From contig BFEA01000137.1 in the NCBI GenBank assembly GCA_003427395.1, positions 221,793 through 255,747 of the forward strand: 33,955 nucleotides of DNA. The letters run 5' to 3'. How positions within the stretch are numbered: the first letter of the stretch is position 1; each line of letters begins with the position of its first letter. A program made the position numbers and the translations under genes. The notes beneath the pieces are model-generated. The model was not told where the DNA came from and did not search any database. It was given only the letters and a program-made list of their open reading frames with translations. This document shows positions 19,991 to 31,920 of this stretch, in pieces. Origin of the DNA: Chara braunii (lineage: Eukaryota; Streptophyta; Charophyceae; Charales; Characeae).

Positions 19991-21289
19991 CGGTTGACCC
20001 GGTCAAACGCATGCAAACTGTCTTCCTCCCACCTTCCCCCTGTTCACCCCTTAGTCTGCTTTCAGTCAAAATAAAGAGAAACTTAAGTTTTTCACACATA
20101 CTCTTTCCATTTAGTCTGATTAAATCCTGAAAGACAGCAAAATCATAGGGGATCACATACATACAATCAGTCAAAACTAGAGGGAGATAGCCAAACAGGG
20201 GTATAGTGGGGTCATACAGATAGAGAAAGATATACCTGTCAGTTCCCTGCCTCCAGAACTCCTCCTGAGTTCCGGCAGAGCTCCCGCAATCGGTGGGCGA
20301 ACTCCCCACAGAGTCTTGATGCGGTCCTATGGGTTGCAATCCTGCCTGCCGTCTTCCTCTCTGAACAAGATTAGACTTAGAGTCAGAAGGGCAGAGGAAG
20401 AAATCTTAAGACTCTCAGATACAAGGGGGGTACTCCCAAACTCGCGCGAGAGGGTCTTGGTTCCTTGACTCGCCTGAGGGCCCCGCAATAGTAGCCAAAG
20501 ACACAGTTGTCGGTCAATTCGAACCCGAACTATTGACCATCTGGCCTTCTGACAGCTCCTCGGATCGTAACAATAACCCCCTCTAAGGACGTCTGGCCAA
20601 AATCACGGGCAGGTACACTCCTAACCCGCAGTTGGGCTCGTGATACTTCAACCCTGTAAGATAAATGATATATCAGTCGGTAAACAAACCAGCATTCTCA
20701 CGACTTGCCTGCAACCGCGTCAGTCAATGCAATGAACCGTACGCCAGCCAACGGGCAAGTCTGCAACTCCTGTTGCTGGCTCCTTCTTACCTTCACTCCC
20801 AATGGAAGGACCAGCGCCCTTAGGCAACAAGTAGGTCTCCAACTCACCGTTGGACTCACATTACTTCAAACCTTAGGATGGGCAATACGCGGGTCAAAAA
20901 CTCCGTCTTGTGGATCGCCGTCAAAAATACAGTTTGTCGTTCCTCCTAAGTTGGACAACGGACTTTGAACAAAAGTACAAACAACAATGCCCGCCAAATT
21001 GCAGGTACATGTCGGTTGTGCAGACTGCCGCTATGACCAGGCAGATATCCTTACATCATTATTCTCACCTTACCCTCTTTCTAGACTGCACCTATTTCTA
21101 GGCCTCTTATACCCACTTGCAACCCTACTGGCCCTTCAGGTAAGTTTTCGTTCTCCCCTCTCGCTCCTCGCTACTCTGTGCAACCGAAAGAGTAGTGCAC
21201 CGACCGAAGGAACAACAACTTAACTGGCCGCTGTCTCGCCTGTTCTTACAACAACCTGCTTAATACCTCGCTGGCACACCTCTTCGTGG

Positions 21290-21400
21290 TGGGCGCCAAA
21301 CTCGCTCATACACGATGCAACTGGGGATCGAGCCCCAAGATCTCTTGAATGTCACTTGAGTGCCTTACTTGCCGAGTAAGGCCACTGTGATTTGAGCTCA
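21290..21400 (-). other. tRNA-like / possible SINE-head sequence, low confidence
   Basis: On the minus strand, GGGGCTCGATCCCC (21323-21336) resembles an RNA polymerase III B-box and T-arm. Upstream in that orientation lies GCCTTAC-TCGGCAA-GTAAGGC, a perfect 7-base stem (21362-21382). I could not form a proper acceptor stem or anticodon arm, so it is not a working tRNA. I did not see it in copy B, which would fit a short insertion. Confidence 0.2.
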
Positions 21401-22650
21401 CGATCGCAGTCCAACACCTTCATTAGCGCATTGATTGAGCAACCTTTGCATGTGCAAACTTGAAATGTGAAGGATCTTTCGCAAACACAGGAAGGTAAGT
21501 TGTCAGCTGCACTTCTCTCACGCTGCCAGCAGGTATGTACTTCGTCTCCTTCCTGCTGGTTGCCTTTTCCCGCCTTTCATAATTTCCCAGCTCCCAATTT
21601 CTCTGGCGCTAGAACACGGACAAATATATCTGCTATACCAAAACCGTGCGTAGAGGCTAATCCTGTCGATATGACGACAAAATCGAATGAATCTTCCGCT
21701 GGAATCGTGGAAATGTACATTGCAGCCTGCCACGCACGCAGAGAGATAGGGAGGTGCTACTTCCACCGATAGGTTGGGCAGGGCACTGGCTCATAGGTAA
21801 GTCTCCAACCCCACGGCTGGTTGCACGCTACTTCAATCCATTTGATGGGCAAAATCGTACGAATCTTCCATGGGAACATGAAAATATACATTGCTACTTC
21901 AAGACTTTTCCTCCTGTGCGCGGTCCATTTTTCCCGTATGATTAAATCCACCCACTAACTTTTAAATCTGATTTCATCATCACACTCGCCCTATCCCAAT
22001 CCTTACGTTGTCCCTTCTTCTGCCATTCCTATTAGAAATCCTTCGACCCGAATGACTTCAAGCTCTCCATTTCGACTCTCCTCTATACCCCCGCGCAACA
22101 CTTTTGCCTCTGCAGCGCTAAAACTAGCCACTAAGTCCGAGTTTTGACTTCGTCATGACCAAAAACATTGGAAACAAGTCTTCATTCGTCCATTTCCGTC
22201 AAGGAACAGGCGTGAAACATCTTCTTCCTCCTTACTGTACCCGTTCTTTCACCTTCGCCACCTCTCAGCACAACAGTTTCTTTTTCTAGCCTCCTTCCTA
22301 CTAACCTTCTTCTAAAACTAATTACATAGTCGGATTCACCTACCCTTGAAACCCCCGTTTCATATTTTCCCCTGTCCGTTTTCATCAAGAATCGGGCGGG
22401 CTTTACGTTTTTCCGCCATAGCTACTCCCCCACTTCGCTACTTCCATCTCTGAATGCGCCCGACGTGAAATCCCGTCCGGGTTCATTACGTTTTTCACTT
22501 TTCTTTTGCTGCTTTCTTCTTCTCTGCATGTACCCGGGTCAGTATAGTGGCCAGGTTCAACCTTCTCCCTTCTCTGCATCTCGCTACCCCGACACTCCAT
22601 CCGCTCCTTCTATGCGCCCGCTGCCTCATCTTCCGTTGCTCCGCTACCTT

Positions 22651-22722
22651 GCTCCACCGCCTTTGTGCCCGTCACTCCTCTAGCTCGCTCCACCGTCTTT
22701 GAGCCCGTAACTCCTTTACTGC
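22651..22722. repeat. 36-base tandem duplication in copy A
   Basis: GCTCCACCGCCTTTGTGCCC and GCTCCACCGTCTTTGAGCCC begin two adjacent units with a 36-base period. Confidence 0.85.
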
Positions 22723-24719
22723 ACTCACCTCGCTTCAATGGGAACACAGGCTCCGGTAGCAGTAGTCCCCTCAACGAGCAGTAGCTGTTCAACAACTTTG
22801 ACCCGTGAGGGAAACTTTCGAGGAGACCCGCTACGCTACGGTGCGATTAGTGTTCCGCCCCTATATCCAAGTCCGGCGGTCGATTGGTACGGCAGCATTA
22901 CCACTACTTCGCCACAGTCCCCTCCTGCCCCGGCTTGTCCCAGGCCTACTCCACCAACCCATGGGCCCCAACACGCATGCTCACACACAACTTTTTACAT
23001 CAACGACGGGTGGCGGACTGTGCGTCCGCTGTATCCCCTGCCGCCTTCCAGCTGCACCCCCATAGGTCAACTCGGAATGTTCTTCGGTTTCCTCCTACTC
23101 GTGGCTATCGGCGTTCTCCATGTGGGAGGAGAGGGAAGCCATGACCACAGGCTCCACCACTTCCACGCACACTGACCTCTTTGGTCCGTGCTTTAATGCG
23201 GGTGGGATAGGAAACTATAGCCATCATCCCCAATTCACAAGAACTCGAACAGGCGCGCCTAAAGAGGCGCGTGGTCAAGGTCCTTGACTGTTGTGACGAC
23301 CACCCGTGCCCTGTGGCTTAACAACTGAGCTTGTTGGTCCCGACGTCGGCCTCGGAGTCAATCACCAGATCCAAGAAACTTAGCAAAATTTAGAAGTAGG
23401 CAAAATGATAATAGAAAGAGTAAACGTGAAGACCCCAAAAGGCAAAGGGGACGAAAGGTCGCGCGTCCCGCTGGCCCGTGACGCCGCGCATACCCAGGTT
23501 GAGCATGATTGCATCTCGCCGTCAATATCCCACAAGCGCCGCTCACTTGGGCGAGGACCCAAACTACCTCCCGCTCTCGCACCATCAAGCGGACGAGGTC
23601 GCGCTGGTGCGATTTGCAGGAAATATGCAAATACCCTTGTAAGAGTATTTGGTACGACAACGTGGTCTTACGCCTCTATCGGCCCCGCACGCGAACCGAC
23701 GCACTAGGGGGTTGAAGTCCCAAGCGTGACTCGTCGTCGGGTCGACTAGGACACATCCCACATACCACGCGTTACACCACAATACACTCACACATGGAAT
23801 GACAAAAAAAAAACAACACGACAATACTCCTGGTCCCTTTTGTAGTCATTCCATAACCTTCCGACGTGGAAAATCGGATATAAGACGTGTGCGAGACTTA
23901 GTATAAAACCACGTGGACGCAAGGTCTTCCCACATCGACTAGCAATGCATGCTTATGCAAGCGGTCGTAATGATGGCGTACTATGTAGTACCCATAACCA
24001 TGTGGTCGTTGATAATCTCACGGGTCGTGTTCGACACTCAAGTGTCAACTGACACGCGCCTTGAGGGGTCAATCTCTCGACGCTAGACAACCACCAAGTG
24101 TGGTTAAAAACCACACCCTCTTCTGCACCCTACGACAGTGGGTGGTACACATGTTCATACATGTGGTGACCATCGTCTTTTGAGGCCTTGGAGACAAGCT
24201 CCATCATCCAAGGCCCTGAGAGAAATCAAGGGGTTTGACTTTGACGACTGCCACAGACTTCAACGACTAACTATAAAAATTAACAAGCAAAATTAATCAA
24301 AAAAATATCATCCCAATACCAATATATCAAGTCAGAACCCGAGATAAAATAAAGGAAAGAGAAACATGAATCCATCAGGTATACAAATCGTGCGACACAT
24401 GATTGTCATTTTCGCTGCCTCCAAAGTAAGACCCGTACACAGACTCCAAAACACTAACATGTATAAAACATAAACACAGACGAACGCCATATTGCCATAC
24501 ACCAATGTGTAAATCATATCATGCCTCACATACTTAAGCCCCATCCATTGTTTAATTTTTTATAAAATCTCATAAGTTTTGTATAATGTCCATTAAAAGA
24601 AGTCTGGTTAAAACCCTCAAAGAAACATATCAAATCTCAGGGCTAAGGCATCCAGTTGAGGTACAGGTATAAGCAAAGTTGTGTCATGGGCCGACGAGTC
24701 GACGATCAACCAACCGATA

Positions 24720-24736
24720 TGTTATCAGTGATAACA
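24720..24736. other. Conserved hairpin, copy B
   Basis: TGTTATC-AGT-GATAACA is the same hairpin as at 17736-17754, without its outermost base pair. Confidence 0.55.
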
Positions 24737-25589
24737 AAAAATGATCCTCGTGGGATCAAACTGAGACTAGTCAAATCTTGAATTGAATCAATCAACGAGG
24801 GACCTGTAACACAAGACAGACAAATTCCCAAGGTTTGACCATCAGTGTATGGGGAATGAATCTCCATAACACATTCTCTCTCAAGATTTTCTAATAACTA
24901 AGTCAAAGTTTACCTCTAAGCCAGTGCTTAAAAAGAGGTAGACCTATCGCAAAATTGTCAAAAGTCCCCACCTGTCATAATATAATCTAACTCTTCTAAA
25001 CTAAAAAAATTTTGGTAGCGCTTCCCATGGGAAAAGTAACTTTTCAAAATTTATACAAGCTAAGTTTTGAATCTAAGAATAACTTTGACTTCTCAAGGTC
25101 CAATGTTGTCTAACTCTCTGAATTAGCAAAACTTTTGAGCAACACTTCCTTTAAAAAAAATGATTTTCCAGATTTTTACTAAGTTACTTATAAAATTTAG
25201 ACAAACTGAACTTTGAAAAGTCAAAATTTGACCAACTCCTTGGTTTTGTAAAAATTTCGGCATCGCTTCCCGTAGAGAAAGTTGCTTACCAATATTTATA
25301 CAAAGCCAAGTACAAAAAATGATAAAAAAAAATGCAATAATCGACCAAAGTAAAAGAAAGTTAGCTAAGAAAATTCAGAAATTGAACTAACTCCTACCGC
25401 TCTAATATGTGGTGAACAACTAAAGCAACTAAGTGTTAAACTGAAACTCACACCAAGTAGTAATCTCACTCAGCCACATGCAAGACCAAACCACAAAGGT
25501 AGGTACTCTCACCATCCTCAAGTTAATCTTATCAAACAATAGTTCATAGTCTTTCAATGATTTATCCCTTTATACCTAGTTTACATAAG

Positions 25590-26335
25590 GCATAAGACCA
25601 GACTACCTAAACTTATGAAACAATATCTAGTTCAACCATTAAATATAAACAAACACAGAGCACTGCAACTTTTCTCTTCCTTGGGCATATGACTAGGTTG
25701 TGCACCCTAGTCGCCCTGATCTGTTTAAGTATCCAAGTTATATATAACTATCTGCACTTAATCTTTTAAGACAACATATGACTTAACCAATCATCTTAAC
25801 TTGAGGTTCAACCTGCCCCTTCTTACCACAAGTTTATTCTTAATTAATACGTTCTTCAGTTTGTGATAACTTGAAGCTATAGTAAAACCACCCAAACTTA
25901 TAAGACAGTGTCTGATTAACCTGTTCATAGATAAAGTAATAGTAAAATATAGTCAAATTATAACATTTTGGTTCCAACATGTGTGCAGCGTTGGACCAAG
26001 ACCACCCAAACTTATGGAACATGTCTGGTCCTCTTCCCGATCTATTCCCTTAATAGTAAAAAATGGAAGAAGTTGAGTCATCCAAACTTATGAGACAGTA
26101 TTCAAACCCCCTCGTCAAAAACCAAAAGAAACTGAGAAAACTCAAAATAAGCAAGGCAACCAAGCCACCCAAACTTATGGGACCGTGTTTAGTTCCCAAA
26201 AAGTCAACAACAGACAACTTTCGCAAGTCAGAGCAACCAGACCACCCAAACTTATGAAACATGACTGGTCCTCCAAGCAACTCAAAAATAAACATAGCAC
26301 TAAGCCTCCCCAAACTTATGGAGACTTGCCCATCC
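25590..26335. repeat. CCACCCAAACTTATG sub-repeats in copy B
   Basis: About seven units of ACCACCCAAACTTATGRRACA are present, for example near 25888, 25999, 26078, 26161, 26241 and 26308. They occupy the place of the CATTCAGCTTAGAAAC units of copy A. Some retain the GACCA...TGGTC ends. Confidence 0.75.
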
Positions 26336-29300
26336 TTTGATGGACCCAGTCTAACACAAACAATACTACCTTCCTCTCATACTTCCCCGATATGCAATCC
26401 CTTTTCACAATCTATTTTCAGTCAGACAACAAAACTGAAATTGAACTTACACAATCCTTCCTTTACTTAAATATGAGTTATATTCTCGAAGCCAAACTCA
26501 AAAGCAATAATGGGATGCATGCAGTATACTCAGTCGAATTGTAGAAGGATGTACAGATAAGGGTTATAATTGGGTTTATAGAGGGAAAACAATGGTAACC
26601 TCTCAGTTCTCTGCCTCCATAACTCCTCCTGAGTTCCGGCAGAGCTCCCTCAATCGGTGAGTTGACTTCCCACAAAGTCTTGCTGCGGTCCTACGGGTTG
26701 CAATCCCGCCTGCCGCCTTCCTCTCAGAACAGGATTAGACTTAAAGTAAGAAGGGCAAAAGATGAGAGGTTTCAAACTCTCAAGACACAAGAGAGGGACA
26801 ACTCAACTTCCAGGAGAGGGCCTTATAATCTTTGTGCACCTGAGGGCCCCGCAATGATGGTCAGAATGTGCATCAGCTTGGTCAAACTGAAACCCGTCTG
26901 CCTGTTATTGACTCTCTGGCGGTTCTTCACATCGCATCAATAATCTCCCTTTCAACAACCACAATCGCTTGGTAGTGTCTGCAGTTCCAAGTGCAGTGAT
27001 CAGCGATAAACCTACAAGTCTGTGACACTCTTCCCTCCACGTCATATGATAAAACGCACAGCATACTAGCGAGCGGCATGATTTATCCCATGTGGCTGAT
27101 TTGTCAGCGCTTCACTCAACAGCGAACGACACTGCTGTGGAAGAGGTGGGTCTGCAATCGTGCAACTTGCACAACTTGCCTATCGCTACCCCTTATGGTG
27201 TGACGAGCAGTGCCTTCTCAATAAATAGTTATGCAGACTAGTGACTTGTCTCCTTGCCACTCCTAACCAATGGGAAGAGCAGCGCGCCGGTCACTATTGC
27301 AAGCTTTTAACCTGGCTGCCTGACTTAGGTTACCTCAACTAGTGGGTTGGGTAGTGTACCGACTATAGGCAGGCCCCTAACTCACAACTCTTCTGTAACT
27401 CCTCCGTTCAACAGCTAAACAAACTCGTTGGCCAGTAGGTAAGTCTTCCAACCTCGTCTACGGTTTGCCCCTTCACTCCCTTTTCGAGTTTTCCAGCCTG
27501 TATTCGATTTGCCTTAACTACGACCGTTTGCCCAGGCTGAATGTGAGGAAACCAGACGTGAACCTACTGCTAAACCCCGCTCAGGTTCATTCTACTTCTT
27601 ATACGCTTCCTACTATAGCCCTAAGAACGAGCGACAACCTCTGGTATGTATCTCGGCCCGACCGCAGTCCTGCTTCCATTCGACTTTCCACTCACTATGC
27701 ATCCTCGTGATTATGGATATACCTCGTCCTCTATTCAGCCCTGACGTATCCCTCACTAGGGCACGAGAAAAAATGCATCATGGTATCTCCTCCTACCTTT
27801 ACCTACCAGTCGTATACACGAGGCCAAATCTCCATGCTGTTGCGCCCGACTATTTTTAGCAAAATGAGTTTTGAATCTTTGGTCAAAGAAGGACCAGGTA
27901 CACTCGAAGCTTCTAGGAGGCCACGCAATCCACCCAAGTGCCATGGTGAGTTCTCAACCTCTGTTATTCACCTTTTTACGTACCTTTTTGTCGTTGTACA
28001 TAAGTATACCCGTAGATCCCTTCTCCTCCTCTCATTGTCTTCACTCTTCTCACTACTGCACTCACCTTCCGCCACCCCCGTTGCCATAGCCGCTGGGTGC
28101 AGCCTTTACCTTTCGTACCTCAAAACCCATCCACTAACAGTAGAAACTTAACTTTATAATCTAGTTTGCCCTATCCAATAACTACGAAAACGAATCTTGG
28201 TTTGCCCGATTGCGTAAAGAATCGGGCGAACTATTCGCTTCCTTCACTCCTCCTTTATTTTTCTACTAATCTCTTTTTCTACTAATGTATCATAAAAACT
28301 GAGTCTACCAATGGATTCGCCTGGCCTCATAACCTCTAATTTACATTTTCCCTCGGGCGAGTTATTCACTTTAAATTTCATCACGCCATTCTCTTTCGCC
28401 ACTTCGCCATCATCATCTCAGCGCACGTTACTTTCGTACTAACCCCCATCCTAATCACTCTTCTGCCATACAGACCTGTCCAACGGGTTCGCCCTGGCCC
28501 AGAACTCCGAATTTGCCTCTCTCCCGCTCGTTTCTATCAGAGATCGGTTGATGTAGGCGTTCTCTCTTCCTCTATATCTCGTTCCCATCACTTCCAATTT
28601 CATCTGCATGTATCTTGTGCCACTTCCCATCCGAATTCATCTGCTCCCTTCGCTGCTGTTGAAGCCCACTTCGATTCGGCGCAGTCCCACAACCGTATAA
28701 TGACACCGGCTGATAGCACGGATTGCCCTGCATAAACTTCGAGGAGCACTTTGAACTAGATGATTCGATTAGTTATCGCCCCTATACCCATTCGACAAAC
28801 GATTCGCACAGTGTTTCTGTGGGCCTCCGCCAGTGTATCCCCGGGCCGAGCTCCACTCAGCATAGTCCGTTATCTGCCGGTCCCACCAGGGATTGTCACC
28901 CTCAAAGTTCAAAGCAGCAGACCGTGGGTGGCGGACGACGCATCTCCTGGCCGTGCCCCACTTCAACCCCTCCATCTTCGACCTCACTTCCGAACGCAGC
29001 TTGGCTCGGATCTCGCCTCGGTGCTCTGTCCCACTGTGCCCAAGGACGGCTCACCGTCCTCCTTGTCCCAAGCACCACGCTCACACTCTAACTTCTCACA
29101 GCAGACCGTGGTCGACGGACGGTGCACTCGCGGCAACCCCCACCATCCCCTGACAGCAACCTCACAAGCCTCGCTCAAAATGCTCTCCATTTCCCCTCCA
29201 CTTCAGGATCTCGACGCTCTCCAAGTGGGAAGCGAGGGAAGCCACTACTACGAACCCCGCCACCCCCACGTCCATTGACCTCTTCAATCCGTATCTCAAC

Positions 29301-29649
29301 CGGGGTAGGGTGGAGGACTTTTCGTCCGTACGATGTGTCCGGCGACGTGGCAACTGAGCCAAGCCAGTCGGTCCCGACACCAGCCTCGAAACTAATTGGT
29401 CGAGCCAAACAATAATAGTAATAGTAATAACAAATAAAAACATGAGAAACACTGAAAAAGTAAGGGAACCAGGGGTCGCGCGCCCCACTGGTCTGCAACG
29501 CCGCGCACTGCCGGGCCGCGCATGGTTGCGCCTTGCCGCCGATATCCCGTGCGCGTCGCTCACCCAGACGAGGACAACTCCTAACCGCGAGCTCGCCATC
29601 AACTTCGGACGAGGCCGCACCCGCGCGACTTACAGAAAACATGCCAACA

Positions 29650-30782
29650 TTGCTGTCAAAATTTTTACTAAATCAGGGAGTTAGACAAAATTTGATCTTA
29701 TGAAGTCAAGATTTATTTTAAGTTTGTATTTAGCTTCATATTAATTTTGAAAAGACACCTTCTCTAGAGGGAGTGATGTCAATGTTTTTTTAGTTTTAAA
29801 GAGTTAGTTTACATTTTGATAAAGAAACTTTGGCCATCCATCATGTATAGGGGAGATACTTCAAAAAATCTACTTATTTTTCTAACACTCATGCAGAGGT
29901 AGATTTAAGACTTAGTCTTACAAAAATTTGAGTGAGATGTGATATGTTTTTTTTTCTCCATATACTTAAAACTTAGTGTTGGGATTTGGCCTGTGCAATG
30001 TTTACTGGTCGTTCTTGACTATTTCGATTCAAAATCTGATTAATTTTAGCCTGATCCTGTGAGGATTGTGTTCTGTTATCTTTTGATAGCAGGTTGGTTG
30101 CCGGTTCGTCGATTAACGACACAACTTTGATTATACTTGTGCCTCATCTTGATGCCTTGGACCAATGAGTTTGATGTGTTTCTTCAAAAATTTGAACCAA
30201 TTTTTTTTTAATGGCCATTATAAAGAACTACGTTTTTATAAAAAGTTTGACGATGGTTGGGGCTTAAGTGTGTAAGGCGTTGTGTGAGTTACAGAGAACA
30301 GTAAAAATTGACAACATTAGTGTATAACAATGTGATATTTGTATGTGCGTGTATTTTATGATGGTTAGTGTTTGGAGCTTGGTATACAAACCATACCTAA
30401 GAGGCCGTGAAAATGACAACCATATGTCGCACGATCTACATACCTAATGAGTTTATATTTTCCCTTTCTATTTTATCTCGACTTTTGATCGATATCTTGG
30501 TGTTGGGGTGCTTGTTATTCACAGACTGATTTTGTCTTTTTATTATTTTGTTTGTTGAAGTTTTGTAGTTGGACGTTGAGGTCGGTAGCAACTATCAAAG
30601 TCAAACCCTTTACCTTTTTTCAGGTCTCTGCTGATGAAACCCCACTCTCAGTGTTAGGGGTGTTCAACCACTACAAAGAGCAAGACCCGCCTACCACTCG
30701 TCTGCGCAAGGTGTAGAAGAGGGTAGGGCTTGCAATTGTCTTCGTGATTGTCTAGCGTCGAGAGGTTAACCCCTCGAGACGC
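29650..30782 (-). repeat. Large repeat family copy C, inverted 5' part
   Basis: Read on the minus strand it matches copy A from about 17035 to 18178. The GTCTAACTCCCTGATTTAGT region is at its left end. The hairpin and AACCAACC region lie at 30073-30110. The TCAAAGTCAAACCC region is at 30596-30611, and the TAGCGTCGAGAG region is near its right end. It begins exactly where copy D stops in element coordinates. It ends against module M3 in plus orientation. Confidence 0.75.
30073..30092. other. Conserved hairpin, copy C
   Basis: CTGTTATC-TTTT-GATAGCAG: the loop differs from A and B, but the stem is kept apart from one G-T pair. Confidence 0.5.
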
Positions 30783-31160
30783 GTTGTCAAGTGCATCGGC
30801 CCCTGCCTTTCTCGCAAAGCGTGGGAACCCTCCCGACCATGTCACGCAAGAGTTAACATATAAACAAAATCAAGAGACAACTAGGGGACGACGCATAATT
30901 AATCCCGCGGACCGCCGAGACGGTCGTGGTCGCATCGTCCCTTCGCCGCTCTAGCCGGGTGCGCCAGTTGTACATCCCACGGTCCCCTACGACAGGACAG
31001 GTTCCCGCGGGGCATAAGCTTACTTCCCTAAGGGGCTGTCACCACCCTTAGGGGCGTATCCCTACCGAGCTACTAACCCACATGCGAAAACTTTTATATG
31101 TAGTTGCAGAGGTGGGTCAGCTGAGGGCGTTTGCTCACTCGCTGTAGTATAGGTACGCAT
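30783..31160 (+). repeat. Module M3, diverged third copy of the M unit
   Basis: It begins GTGCATCGGCCCC and shares GGGAACCCTCCCGACC, GTCACGCAAGAG, GTGCGCCAG, CCTACGACAGGA, GGGGCGTATCCC and GCTGTAGTATAGG with M1 and M2. About 40 bases near 30860 are extra. As after M2, the next sequence (AACGCCTATTGAACCC) resembles the start of copy A, but similarity fades quickly. Confidence 0.7.
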
Positions 31161-31615
31161 GATTAAAACGCCTATTGAACCCGGACGTCGTCCGTTTCCT
31201 TAGGGCGCTAATCTCCTAAGTACGAAGCGTACGCCGATCGGCAAGGATGGTCTCAACCAAGTGAAAAACGTCATAAACACTAGTCAAAAAAAAGTTATAA
31301 CAATCTCACATAGTTATACCAAAAGGAATTGTACTTAGTCGATAGGAATGTATATCCCATCTGCAGTGCTAATCGAAAGAATCAAAATCATCATTAGATA
31401 CACAAGATCAAAATAACACTCGACCACCCCTGGGTCGAACTCCACAAAAATCATACAGTTGCCAACGAGGAGTTGACTTTAGAGAATAACATATATGCAG
31501 CCGACACGGTAGTCGAACAAGCTTAGTTTTAACTTGATGAGATGCACTGCCAAAGTTATTCATTCCATATATCGCCGACCTAAGATTAAACACGTACATT
31601 CGTCTTCACAGATCC
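31161..31615. other. No recognisable gene
   Basis: It begins with weak similarity to the start of repeat copy A, then unique A/T-rich sequence. No exon is supported. Confidence 0.4.
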
Positions 31616-31920
31616 TTAGTTTTCTTGGAGGACACGCTGTTTTGTGAATGATTCTTGATCAGGTGCATTTCTTGAGGTGTTGCATATCTCTCCCTTTAGG
31701 AAGTGGTTTGGGGTACTCCTCCTCCTCGCCCGAGCACAAGACTCGGATATCAGAACTCGGGCCGTCTCCACCGAATCAGCAAAGTACCCCCCCGTAGAAA
31801 TGGTCCACTCTGGGTCGATAACAGAGTCGGCTCCTAAAGCAACAAACCCCCGCCCCAGATGCTTCCTTGAAAGAGAGAAAGCGTCCACCGCAAGTAAATT
31901 TTCAGTTGTCTCATCCTCCC
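31616..31920 (-). CDS. Possible 3'-terminal exon of an unidentified protein
   Basis: On the minus strand a frame of 101 codons is open from an acceptor-like TACCTTAGGCAG (exon from 31920) to a TAA at 31618-31616. It has a balanced amino-acid mix, unlike the repeat-derived frames elsewhere: acidic EDETTENLLAVDAF, then GRGFVALGADSVIDPEW and TGGYFADSVETARVL, an Arg cluster (ARARRR) and a polar tail. An in-frame TAG lies within the proposed acceptor, so upstream coding would require splicing. I do not recognise a family. It could equally be a decayed transposon frame or chance. No second exon could be linked to it. Confidence 0.25.

Larger units (their letters stand above)
16661..23650 (+). repeat. 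Large repeat family copy A, full-length-like
   Basis: This copy is collinear with B (offset about 7017 at the left end) over its whole length, by eye roughly four in five bases identical in the best parts. In order it holds a CTCTATCGGACCCTCACGCG start, a conserved block to about 17700 with a TTATCAGTGATAA hairpin, three ~120-base sub-repeats (18045-18400), the 728-base insertion, the CATTCAGCTTAGAAAC sub-repeats, a GC-richer middle, and a terminal block ending GATTTGCAGGAAATATGCA. I found no transposase, polymerase, integrase or gag-like frame. The ends of D and B suggest ...CA termini, as in LTRs, but the class is unresolved. Confidence 0.75.
23651..29649 (+). repeat. Large repeat family copy B
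   Basis: Direct tandem neighbour of copy A, starting TTACGCCTCTATCGGCCCCG and ending ACTTACAGAAAACATGCCAACA. It has all segments of A in the same order but lacks the 728-base insertion and a preceding M module. The segment at 28760-29430 matches the end of A (22810-23390). In B it is open for 172 codons from an ATG at 28760 and ends in a His-rich GSEGSHYY...HPHVH tail. In A the equivalent parts are split between two frames, and D agrees with neither throughout. I therefore do not call a gene. Confidence 0.75.

Noticed and set aside
28760-29278. 172-codon frame in copy B as a gene
   Set aside because: Equivalent regions in A and D need frame changes, and there is no recognisable domain.
16661-29649. 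A and B as the two LTRs of one retrotransposon
   Set aside because: They are directly adjacent, with no internal region, primer-binding site, polypurine tract or polyprotein between them. A tandem or LTR-LTR origin remains possible but is not shown.
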